Source: a bacterium (GTDB lineage: Bacteria > Hinthialibacterota > Hinthialibacteria > OLB16). From it: a stretch of 64,000 bases of DNA. Within the stretch, counting starts at the first letter, position 1. Each line of letters opens with the position of its first letter. The notes under the pieces are model-generated. The model had not been told where the DNA came from, ran no database searches, and saw nothing but the letters and a program-made list of their open reading frames with translations. Positions 17,738 through 25,537 of the stretch are shown here, piece by piece. A program made the translations under genes and the position numbers. The stretch is taken from positions 224,627 through 288,626 of the forward strand of contig JAJVIK010000010.1 in NCBI GenBank assembly GCA_022072055.1, given 5' to 3'.

Positions 17738-18263
17738 ACCCACGTTCGCCACGATCTGGCTGGATGGTTGTTCGGGGTGTCACATGTCGTTTCTCGACAT
17801 GGATGAACGCTTGGTGGAAATCCTTGATCAGGTGGACCTGGTCTACAGTCCGCTGGTGGATGTCAAGGAATACCCCGAAGTCGTGGACATTGCCCTAGTG
17901 GAAGGGGCGGTCAGCACCGATGAGGATCGCGCGAAGATCCGGAAGATACGCGCGCACACCAAGACTCTGATTTCCCTCGGGGATTGCGCGGTGACCTCGA
18001 ATGTCCCCGCAATGAGGAATTACTTCCCGGTGGACTCGGTGATGAAGCGGGCTTATGTGGAGAACGCGGCTGGAGGCGGGGTGATTCCTGAGCGAGGATT
18101 GCCCAAACTCGACCCGCGCGTCTGCCCGGTCCATGAGGTGGTGCACGTGGACCTCTTCATTCCCGGTTGCCCCCCCTCGGCGGACACCATCCACGCGGCG
18201 CTCACGGAGCTTCTGGCGGGACGTAATCCCGACATCGCCGCCCTGACTCGCTTCGGGGCCTGA
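17730..18263 (+). CDS. hoxY: [NiFe] hydrogenase small subunit HoxY
   Basis: The 177-residue protein is the short small subunit of group 3 cytoplasmic hydrogenases. It keeps only the proximal 4Fe-4S cluster ligands: DGCSGCH near 12, LGDCAV near 89 and PGCPPS near 145. There is no signal peptide, consistent with a soluble enzyme. The start is GTG at 17730 inside the end of hoxU, with GAGGAGGG upstream. It partners HoxH. Confidence 0.94.
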   Translation: MSKPTFATIWLDGCSGCHMSFLDMDERLVEILDQVDLVYSPLVDVKEYPEVVDIALVEGAVSTDEDRAKIRKIRAHTKTLISLGDCAVTSNVPAMRNYFPVDSVMKRAYVENAAGGGVIPERGLPKLDPRVCPVHEVVHVDLFIPGCPPSADTIHAALTELLAGRNPDIAALTRFGA

Positions 18264-18281
18264 ACGGAAAGAGTCGTCGCC

Positions 18282-19706
18282 ATGTCGAAAACCATCGTCA
18301 TCGACCCAGTCACCCGCATCGAGGGGCACGCGCGGATCACGCTCCATCTGGATGATCACGGTCAGGTCCATGACGCTCGGTTCCATGTCACTCAGTTCCG
18401 GGGCTTTGAGAAACTTTGCGAGGGGCGCACGTTCCGGGAGATGCCCTCGCTCATGGCCCGGATTTGTGGAATCTGTCCGGTCTCTCACTTGATCGCCTCG
18501 GCCAAGGCTTGTGACGCCCTGCTCGCGGTGCGGATTCCCGACGCCGCCGCGGACCTGCGCCGGGTGATGAATCTCGCGCAGATCGTTCAGTCCCACGCGC
18601 TCTCCTTCTTCCACCTGGCCTCGCCCGATTTGCTCCTGGGGATGGACGCCTCCCCCGCGGAGCGGAACATCGTGGGGGTCCTACGCGCGAACCCCGAGCT
18701 CGCCAAGGGCGGAATCCGTCTCCGACAGTATGGCCAGCAAGTCATCGAATGGCTCGGGGGCAAGCGGATCCACCCCTCTTGGGTGGTCGCCGGAGGGGTC
18801 AATGAACCGCTGTCAAGCGACCTTCGAGACAAGATCCTCGCGGGGATTCCGGAAGCGCTCGGCATCGCTCAATGGGCGCTCGAATGGTTCAAGCGGAAAC
18901 TCGAGGATTACAATGAGGAGATCCGAACCTTCGCCAATTTCCCCAGCCTGTTCATCGGACTGGTCAACAAGCGGAATGAGCTGGCTCACTATGACGGCAC
19001 CCTGCGAGTTGGGGATGCCTCAGGGAAGATTGTCGCGGAGCGTTTGGACCCCCAGGACTACTCGGAATGGATCGCCGAGCATGTGGAGGAGGACAGCTTC
19101 CTGAAGTCGCCCTACTACAAGCCCCTGGGGTATCCGGCGGGGATGTATCGTGTCGGACCGCTGGCGCGTCTCAATGTGGTGGACCGCTGCGGCACCCCGC
19201 TCGCCGATCAGGAATGGGCCGAGTTCCGGGCGCTCGAGCGGGGAGCGGTGCTTTCCTCGTTCCATTACCACTACGCACGCCTGATCGAGATCATCTATGC
19301 CCTGGAACGGATCCGCGAGCTGCTCGACGACCCGGCGATTCTCAGCAAGCATGTCCGCGCCCAAGCGCGCCCCAACGCCTTCGAGGGGATCGGGGTGGCC
19401 GAGGCCCCGAGGGGAACCCTGATCCATCACTACAAGATCGATGAGGATGGGCTCATGACCTGGGCCAACCTGATCATCGCGACCGGACACAACAACCTTG
19501 CCATGAACCGCGGCATCCTCCAGGCCGCAAAGCACTTCGTGGACGGGAACAAACTCGAGGAGGGGATGCTGAACCGGGTCGAGGCGGTTATCCGGGCCTA
19601 TGACCCGTGTCTGTCTTGTTCAACGCACGCGCTTGGACGGATGCCGCTGGTTGTCCAGCTCGTGAGTCCGGAGGGCAAGGTGGTCAACGAGGCGCGTAGA
19701 AGCTGA
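18282..19706 (+). CDS. hoxH: [NiFe] hydrogenase large subunit HoxH
   Basis: The 474-residue catalytic subunit carries both nickel-ligand motifs: [10 protein letters not shown] (Cys 62 and 65) and DPCLSCSTH (Cys 443 and 446). The chain runs on past the second motif, ending [18 protein letters not shown] plus a few residues. In this family such a tail is removed by a dedicated endopeptidase after the metal site is built, and the next gene encodes one. With HoxEFUY the set fits a group 3d NAD-coupled bidirectional hydrogenase. The direction of catalysis in the cell is not known. Confidence 0.96.
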   Translation: MSKTIVIDPVTRIEGHARITLHLDDHGQVHDARFHVTQFRGFEKLCEGRTFREMPSLMARICGICPVSHLIASAKACDALLAVRIPDAAADLRRVMNLAQIVQSHALSFFHLASPDLLLGMDASPAERNIVGVLRANPELAKGGIRLRQYGQQVIEWLGGKRIHPSWVVAGGVNEPLSSDLRDKILAGIPEALGIAQWALEWFKRKLEDYNEEIRTFANFPSLFIGLVNKRNELAHYDGTLRVGDASGKIVAERLDPQDYSEWIAEHVEEDSFLKSPYYKPLGYPAGMYRVGPLARLNVVDRCGTPLADQEWAEFRALERGAVLSSFHYHYARLIEIIYALERIRELLDDPAILSKHVRAQARPNAFEGIGVAEAPRGTLIHHYKIDEDGLMTWANLIIATGHNNLAMNRGILQAAKHFVDGNKLEEGMLNRVEAVIRAYDPCLSCSTHALGRMPLVVQLVSPEGKVVNEARRS

Positions 19707-20179
19707 TGAAACCGATCTTGATCATCGGATACGGAAACCGCCTGTGTGGAGACGATGGCGTGGGACCGGCGGTGGTTAAGGCCCTGGAGGCCAGGTACGC
19801 TGGGGATGTCGCCGTTTCCCTGCTGGCGCGCCATCAGCTCACCCCTGAACTGGTGGACTTTATCGTCGGAAAGGACCTGGTGATCTTCATCGACGCCACT
19901 CTGGAGGGGGCGCCGGGCGAGATCACGGAAAGGAAAGTGGACCAAGAGGCGGAAGTCGCCACTCTTTCGCACACGTGCACTCCGACAAACCTGCTGGTCG
20001 CCGCCCGTGTCCTGTTCGGCTCCCATGTCAGCGGAGTTGTGGTCACGGTGGCGGGGGAGAGTTTTGAGGTTGGAGAGGGCTTGTCCGCCAAGGTCCGGAA
20101 CGCCCTTCCGGGGCTGGTGGAGAGGATTTTGGGGATTGTGGAGGAGAGACGAACCGGTGCACGAGTTCTCCATCGTTGA
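19706..20179 (+). CDS. hoxW: Hydrogenase large-subunit maturation endopeptidase (HoxW/HyaD type)
   Basis: The 157-residue protein has the M52 peptidase opening IIGYGNRLCGDDGVGP, whose acidic residues contact nickel, and an Asp in FIDATLEG. It should trim the HoxH tail after Ni-Fe insertion. It starts on the final base of the hoxH stop codon, so expression is tightly coupled to its substrate. Confidence 0.93.
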   Translation: MKPILIIGYGNRLCGDDGVGPAVVKALEARYAGDVAVSLLARHQLTPELVDFIVGKDLVIFIDATLEGAPGEITERKVDQEAEVATLSHTCTPTNLLVAARVLFGSHVSGVVVTVAGESFEVGEGLSAKVRNALPGLVERILGIVEERRTGARVLHR

Positions 20180-20510
20180 ATCCTTGGTTCAGGCCCTTCT
20201 CCCCGAGGTGGAGCGCGCCGGAGGCGGCAAGGTCCAATCGGTCCGGTTCCGCAGGGGTAGCGCCTTTTCCGAGGATGCCCTGCGACAGGCCTTCGAGGCC
20301 CTGGCGCTCGGGACCCCGCTGGAGGGGGCCACAGTCGATGTGGAGACGGTCAATCGGGTTTTCAATTGCCCGACCTGCAGACACTCTCAGGTGGTGACAT
20401 CTCAGGACCTGATGGATCACCTTTTTGTATGTCCGAAATGTGGGTTTGTAGAGGAAATCGAGGAGGCGCATGACCTGGAGTTACTCGAGGTCCAGCTGCT
20501 CCAGGATTAA
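20157..20510 (+). CDS. hypA: Hydrogenase nickel-insertion chaperone HypA
   Basis: The 117-residue protein starts MHEFSIVESL, giving the N-terminal Met-His nickel site of HypA. A C-terminal zinc site is formed by CPTC near 75 and CPKC near 102. It delivers nickel to HoxH, normally with HypB, which is not in this window. The start is GTG 20157, overlapping the hoxW end by 23 bases with GGAGGAGA upstream. It is the last gene of the operon. Confidence 0.93.
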   Translation: MHEFSIVESLVQALLPEVERAGGGKVQSVRFRRGSAFSEDALRQAFEALALGTPLEGATVDVETVNRVFNCPTCRHSQVVTSQDLMDHLFVCPKCGFVEEIEEAHDLELLEVQLLQD

Positions 20511-20521
20511 ATAAAACGTTT

Positions 20522-20540
20522 ATTATGGTATAATCGTACC
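20522..20540 (+). promoter_or_regulatory. Shared motif copy 3 with extended -10 promoter of the porin gene
   Basis: ATTATGGTATAATCGTACC matches the motif upstream of nifJ. It contains an extended -10, TGGTATAAT (20526-20534), with only a poor -35. TGGTA (20526-20530) and TACCA (20537-20541) form an exact dyad. It begins 12 bases after the hypA stop and precedes the porin start by about 50 bases. Confidence 0.6.
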
Positions 20541-20582
20541 ACTTTCAATCTAATGGCTTTGAAGGAGGAAGGTGGTGCGATC

Positions 20583-21956
20583 ATGTGGAAGACATGGGGG
20601 TGGGGTCTCTCAGTCGTCTTGGCGGTGAGCCTATTCGGGCTTCCCATGCGGGCCGAGGCGCAGTCCCTCGAACAAGTGGTGCAAGAGATGAAGAAGGAAA
20701 TGGAGGACCTGCGCGCGCGGGTCCATGACCTGGAACAGCGCAATCAGGAGCTGGCCTCGCGAGTCCAAGCCGAGGAAATCCGGGGAGCCTCCCTGTCGGC
20801 GGAGGTGGCCGCCCTGCCGGTGAGCCCTCCCCCAGGGAATTCCTCCCTTAAGGAGGAGGTCATCGCGCTGAAGACCAAGTTCCCCGCCGAGCTGTACGGC
20901 CAGATCCGGCTCGATGCCGCCTATGACGACAGCGAGGTGAACGAGGGCAACTACGCCCGTTGGGTGGAGTCCGAGGACATTCTGGACGATGACGACCAGT
21001 TAAACCTGACCGCGCGCCAATCGCGCTTCGGGATTGATTTCAAGGGCCCAAGCGATGATTGGCTCAAGACCAGCGCGAAGATCGAAATCGACTTCTTCGA
21101 AGGCGGGGGAGAAAACAAGAATCGAATACAGATGCGCCACGCGTACCTCAAGATCGACTGGCCACAGTGCGATTTCAGCCTTCTGGCCGGTCAGACCTGG
21201 GACGTGGTCGCCCCGCTGAATCCCTCGACCCTCAATTACTCCGTGCAGTGGTGGGCGGGGAATATCGGTTACCGGATTCCCCAGCTGCGCCTGACCAAGG
21301 GGTTCACGATGCCCGCCGGGACCCGGATGGAGGTTCAGGTGGCGGCGGTGCGGGACCTGGGGCACACCGCGTTCACCTCGGACATTGTGGATTCGGGCGA
21401 GGATTCCGGACTTCCCGGAGTGGAAGGGCGAGTGGGCATCTCAGTCCCCACCTGGTGCAAGGACAAAAAGGCGCAGTTCGGGATCTCCGGACTGTGGGAG
21501 CGACTGGAGTTGCCCATTGAAGACCATACCGACCACTGCAAGCACACCAGTTGGGTGGCGGCGCTTGACCTTTCCCTTCCCCTTACCGAACGGTTGGGGT
21601 TCCAGGCGGAGGCCTTCCGAGGTCAAGACCTGGACACCGTGTTGGGAGGCGTCGGCCAGGGGATCAACATGGACACCATGGAGGAAATCCGGGGCAAGGG
21701 AGGCTGGATGCAGCTGAGCTACGGGCCGGTCCGCAAAACCACCTTCAATATGGGTGTCGGCGTGGATGACCCGGAGGACCAGGACCTCCCGGCCGGAGGC
21801 AGAACCAAGAACACCGCGTACTGGGGAAATGTCCAGTACGACCTCAACGAGGCGGTCTCCATGGGGCTTGAGCTCTCCCATTGGAAGACCGAGTACCTCG
21901 ACCAGCCCGATGGCGACGCCCTCCGGCTGCAGACCTCGTTCATTTACAAGTTCTAG
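20583..21956 (+). CDS. Outer-membrane porin with N-terminal coiled coil
   Basis: The 457-residue protein has a signal peptide (MWKTWGWGLSVVLAVSLFGL, cleavage likely after AEA). A coiled-coil of about 50 residues follows (EQVVQEMKKEMEDLRARVHD), then amphipathic strands with features of DcaP/OprO-like trimeric porins: ELYGQIRLDAAYDD, GIDFKGPS, LLAGQTWDVVAP and a terminal LQTSFIYKF ending in Phe. It should form an outer-membrane channel for small anionic solutes. I start at 20583, where the signal peptide begins; GGAGG is 14 bases upstream, rather far. The open frame from ATG 20553 has no ribosome-binding site. Confidence 0.78.
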   Translation: MWKTWGWGLSVVLAVSLFGLPMRAEAQSLEQVVQEMKKEMEDLRARVHDLEQRNQELASRVQAEEIRGASLSAEVAALPVSPPPGNSSLKEEVIALKTKFPAELYGQIRLDAAYDDSEVNEGNYARWVESEDILDDDDQLNLTARQSRFGIDFKGPSDDWLKTSAKIEIDFFEGGGENKNRIQMRHAYLKIDWPQCDFSLLAGQTWDVVAPLNPSTLNYSVQWWAGNIGYRIPQLRLTKGFTMPAGTRMEVQVAAVRDLGHTAFTSDIVDSGEDSGLPGVEGRVGISVPTWCKDKKAQFGISGLWERLELPIEDHTDHCKHTSWVAALDLSLPLTERLGFQAEAFRGQDLDTVLGGVGQGINMDTMEEIRGKGGWMQLSYGPVRKTTFNMGVGVDDPEDQDLPAGGRTKNTAYWGNVQYDLNEAVSMGLELSHWKTEYLDQPDGDALRLQTSFIYKF

Positions 21957-21995
21957 GGGAGAAACCAGTAGGGGAATCCCAGCAAGACAGGAATG

Positions 21996-22008
21996 GGTTA
22001 TCATAACC
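21996..22008. promoter_or_regulatory. 13-bp palindrome upstream of acs
   Basis: GGTTATCATAACC is a perfect palindrome around one central base, 35 bases before the acs ATG. It resembles the GGTA/TACC half-sites near nifJ and the porin but is not the same motif. It could be an operator or chance. Confidence 0.35.
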
Positions 22009-22043
22009 GTATCCAAATAAACCGTGATGGAGGATCAGCAGCC

Positions 22044-24041
22044 ATGGGGAATGACACCCAGAAGAGCATCAGTTCATTCATGTCTGAAAGCCGCACTTTT
22101 CCGCCCCCTGCCGAGGTGACCGCCAAGGCCCATGTCCGTTCGCTTTCTCAGTATGAGGAGATGTATAAGCGCTCCATCAAAGATCATAACGGTTTCTGGC
22201 TGGAGCAGGCCGAGGAGCTGCACTGGTACAAGAAGCCGACACAGGGTCTGGAATACACCTGGAACACCCTCGACCGGGTGATTCGTCACACGTGGTTCGA
22301 GGACGGGGTGTTGAATGTATCCCACAACTGCCTGGACCGTCACATGAACACGCCCATCGCCAGGAAGACCGCGATTCTATGGCAAGGGGAGCCGGACGAG
22401 GAGGTTCGCCATATCACTTACGAGCAGCTTCATGATGAAGTTTGCCGCTTCGCCGGCGCGCTCAGGGAACTGGGGATCAAGAAAGGCGACCGGGTCTGCA
22501 TCTATCTCCCGATGATCCCGGAGCTTCCCGTCGCGATGCTCGCCTGCGCCCGTCTCGGGGCAATTCACTCGGTGGTGTTTGGGGGCTTCAGCGCGGACGC
22601 CATCAGGGACCGTGTTCACGATTCCGACTGCAAGCTTCTGATCACCTCGAATGTCTCGTTGAGGGCCGGAAAACATATCCATCTCAAGCAGATCGCGGAC
22701 AACGCGGTGGCGCAATGCCCCACGATCGAGAAGGTCATCGTGGTCGAGCGCAATGACGAGGAGTGCCCGTTCAATCCCGACAAAGATCTCTGGTATCACG
22801 AGCTCCTGGCCAAGGCCAAGCCGGTTCTGGAGGCGGAGCCGGTGAACGCGGAGGACCCGCTCTTCATCCTTTACACATCAGGGTCCACCGGAAAACCCAA
22901 GGGGGTGGTGCACACCACCGCGGGGTATCTGCTCCATGTCGCGATGACTCACAAGTACATCTTCGATGTGCATGAGGATGATCTCTATTGGTGCACGGCG
23001 GATATCGGATGGGTGACCGGCCACAGCTATATTGTGTATGGCCCGCTGGCCAATGGGGCCACCGCCCTCATGTTCGAGGGGGTCCCGACCTATCCCGATC
23101 CGGGTCGGTTCTGGCAGGTTGTGGAGAAGCACAAAGTAACCATTTTCTACACCGCCCCGACGGCGATCCGCTCGCTGATTCAGCAAGGCGAGGAATGGCC
23201 CGCCAAATATAACCTGGACTCGCTGCGGATTCTCGGCACGGTGGGAGAGCCGATCAATCCCGAGGCGTGGATTTGGTACCACAAGAACATCGGCCATGAA
23301 CGCTGCCCGGTGGTGGATACCTGGTGGCAAACCGAGACGGGCGGAATCCTGATCACCCCTCTTCCTGGTGCGATGACACTCAAGCCCGGCAGCGCGAGCC
23401 GTCCCTTCTTCGGAGTGGACCCGGTGATTCTGCGCGAGGATGGAAGCGAGTGCGGGCCTAACGAGGGTGGGAAGCTTTGCATCCGGCGTCCCTGGCCGGG
23501 CATGATGCGAACCACCTGGGGTGACCACGACCGCTTCATCGACACCTATTTCACGATGTACAAGGACATGTACTTCACGGGGGATGGGGCGCGCCTCGAT
23601 GAGGATGGCGATTATTGGCTCATGGGCCGCATCGATGACGTGGTGAATGTCTCCGGCCACCGAATCGGAACCGCCGAGGTCGAGAGCGCCCTGGTGAGTC
23701 ACACGAAGGTGGCCGAAGCGGCGGTCGCTCCCATGCCGCACGACATCAAGGGGCAGGCGCTGTACGCCTATGTGACCTTGGTGGATGGAGTCCAAGAGAG
23801 CGAGGAGCTGCGCGCGGAGCTCAAGCAGCATGTGCGCAAGGAAATCGGGGCCATCGCGGTGCCGGACCTGATTCAGTTCGCCCCAGCGCTGCCCAAGACT
23901 CGCTCCGGAAAGATCATGCGGCGCATCCTTCGCAAGATCGCTGAGAACGCCGTGGACCAGATCGGCGACACCACCACGTTGGCGGACCCGTCCGTGGTGG
24001 ACCACCTGGTCAAGGGGCGTCTTTCGCTCTCGAAGAAGTAA
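22044..24041 (+). CDS. acs: Acetyl-CoA synthetase, AMP-forming
   Basis: The 665-residue enzyme activates acetate with ATP and CoA to acetyl-CoA via acetyl-AMP. Family marks are the phosphate-binding loop YTSGSTGKPKGVVHTT near 282, DTWWQTETGG near 430, and the C-terminal catalytic lysine in TRSGKIMRRILRK near 620, which is the residue that lysine acetyltransferases modify in Acs proteins. ATG 22044 follows GGAGG by 10 bases. It lies downstream of the porin and ends at a strong hairpin. Confidence 0.96.
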   Translation: MGNDTQKSISSFMSESRTFPPPAEVTAKAHVRSLSQYEEMYKRSIKDHNGFWLEQAEELHWYKKPTQGLEYTWNTLDRVIRHTWFEDGVLNVSHNCLDRHMNTPIARKTAILWQGEPDEEVRHITYEQLHDEVCRFAGALRELGIKKGDRVCIYLPMIPELPVAMLACARLGAIHSVVFGGFSADAIRDRVHDSDCKLLITSNVSLRAGKHIHLKQIADNAVAQCPTIEKVIVVERNDEECPFNPDKDLWYHELLAKAKPVLEAEPVNAEDPLFILYTSGSTGKPKGVVHTTAGYLLHVAMTHKYIFDVHEDDLYWCTADIGWVTGHSYIVYGPLANGATALMFEGVPTYPDPGRFWQVVEKHKVTIFYTAPTAIRSLIQQGEEWPAKYNLDSLRILGTVGEPINPEAWIWYHKNIGHERCPVVDTWWQTETGGILITPLPGAMTLKPGSASRPFFGVDPVILREDGSECGPNEGGKLCIRRPWPGMMRTTWGDHDRFIDTYFTMYKDMYFTGDGARLDEDGDYWLMGRIDDVVNVSGHRIGTAEVESALVSHTKVAEAAVAPMPHDIKGQALYAYVTLVDGVQESEELRAELKQHVRKEIGAIAVPDLIQFAPALPKTRSGKIMRRILRKIAENAVDQIGDTTTLADPSVVDHLVKGRLSLSKK

Positions 24042-24048
24042 GACAGAC

Positions 24049-24083
24049 CTTCCGAGCGGGGGGGAATCCCCCCCGCTCGGAAG
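24049..24083 (+). terminator. Strong 16-bp perfect hairpin after acs
   Basis: CTTCCGAGCGGGGGGG (24049-24064) pairs exactly with 24068-24083 around an AAT loop. It begins 7 bases past the acs stop. No T tract follows, so it may act as an RNA-stabilising end or need Rho. Confidence 0.65.
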
Positions 24084-24159
24084 CACGGGGTAGGTTATAG
24101 GGACAACCGGCCCCCGCCCGACCGAGGTGTCCTATTCTTTTGTAAGGAGAGGAGTCGTC

Positions 24160-25515
24160 ATGAGCGACGGCGGCGGGACGCGACGTTGGACGGTGTTGGT
24201 GGGAGCATTGTTGGTTCAGGTGGTGCTCGGAACGGTTTACGGATTCAGCGTGTTTGTGAAACCGCTGGAGTTGGAGTTTGGCTGGGAGCGGGCGACCACC
24301 CAGTGGGCTTTTTCCATCGCGCTGGCCTCCTTCGCGCTGTGGATGATCCCGGCGGGGAGGCTGCAAGACCGCATTGGTCCGAGGAAAGTGGCGGGCATCG
24401 GGGGGGTCTTGCTCGGCGTGTCCTTCTTGCTCGGTTCGGTCCTGCTCGCCACGATCCGCGAGCCATGGGCCCTCTACGTGACCTATGGCTTGGTCGGCGG
24501 CGCGGGAATCGGATTCGCGTATGTCTGTCCGATCGCGGCGCTGGTCAAGTGGTTTCCGGATAAGAAGGGCTTGATCACCGGGCTGGCGGTGGCGGGTTTC
24601 GGAGCGGGGGCGCTGTTTTTTGCGGGACCGGCCTCCGAGTTGATGCTCCCCCCCAACGACACGGGGGAGCGGATGGGGATCTCACAGATCATTCTCATCG
24701 GCCTTGGGGCCGCAAAAGGTGAGGGCTTTGGAATCGGATGGAAGGCTTTCTTTGTCCTGCACGGGTTGGTTTCCTTGGTTTTGGTCCTGATCGGCGCGGC
24801 TCTTTTGAAGAACCCTCAGGAGGGTTGGCGACCCCCGGGGTGGGTCGGACCCGCGGCGGGGAAAGCCACCCGGAACGTGACCTCCAAGGAAATGCTCGGA
24901 ACGCCGCTGGCCTTCGTTCTGTGGCTCACCTTTGCCTTCGGGGCCACCTCGGGGCTGATGGCCATCGGCCAGTGGACCCCCATGATGGGAGCCAAGCTGG
25001 CCGGTGCGACCTTTGCCCCGGAGTGGATGGGGGGTTACGGACGCTTCATCGAGCCGGTTGGAATTCTGGCCTTGTTCAACGCCCTTGGGAGAATTTTCTG
25101 GGGCAAGATCAGCGACCTGATCGACCGCCCCAGGGCGATGATGTTCATGTATTTGCTTCAGGGAATGGCGTTCATGCTCCTGGTGAGCGTCGAATCTCAC
25201 GTGGCGATCTTTCTCGCCTCGGCCTGGGTGGGCCTCAATTTCGGCGGGAACTTCGCGCTCTTCCCGGCCGCCACGGCGGATTACTTCGGGGTCAAGAGCC
25301 TGGGGATGAACTATGGGTACATCTTCACCGCTTATGGCGCGGCGGGGATCATCGGTCCGGTTGTGGGGGGAGTCTTGTTCGATGTGACCGGGCAATATGT
25401 CCTAGCGTTTGTCTTTTCAGGTATTCTATGTTTCCTGGCGGCGGGCTGCTCGGTGGTGGCATGGGGCCTGGCACACTATGAGGAACGGTTTGATTCAACC
25501 GCGGCCCGAGCTTAG
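24160..25515 (+). CDS. MFS transporter of the oxalate/formate antiporter (OFA) type
   Basis: The 451-residue protein has about 12 membrane segments. Family marks are VVLGTVYGFSVF in helix 1, the loop RLQDRIGPRK between helices 2 and 3, and GLVGGAGIGFAYVCPIAALVKW in helix 4, typical of OFA carriers of organic anions. A loop of about 40 residues with LMLPPNDTGERM interrupts the first half, as seen in some OFA members. ATG 24160 follows AAGGAGAGG. Lying between acs and the ADP-forming synthetase, it may carry acetate, formate, lactate or another carboxylate (inference). Confidence 0.82.
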   Translation: MSDGGGTRRWTVLVGALLVQVVLGTVYGFSVFVKPLELEFGWERATTQWAFSIALASFALWMIPAGRLQDRIGPRKVAGIGGVLLGVSFLLGSVLLATIREPWALYVTYGLVGGAGIGFAYVCPIAALVKWFPDKKGLITGLAVAGFGAGALFFAGPASELMLPPNDTGERMGISQIILIGLGAAKGEGFGIGWKAFFVLHGLVSLVLVLIGAALLKNPQEGWRPPGWVGPAAGKATRNVTSKEMLGTPLAFVLWLTFAFGATSGLMAIGQWTPMMGAKLAGATFAPEWMGGYGRFIEPVGILALFNALGRIFWGKISDLIDRPRAMMFMYLLQGMAFMLLVSVESHVAIFLASAWVGLNFGGNFALFPAATADYFGVKSLGMNYGYIFTAYGAAGIIGPVVGGVLFDVTGQYVLAFVFSGILCFLAAGCSVVAWGLAHYEERFDSTAARA

Positions 25516-25537
25516 GAACTGAGGGGAAGAGGGGTTT

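Noticed and set aside
20553-20582. ATG 20553 as start of the porin
   Set aside because: There is no ribosome-binding site before it, and it would put ten extra residues ahead of a normal signal peptide.
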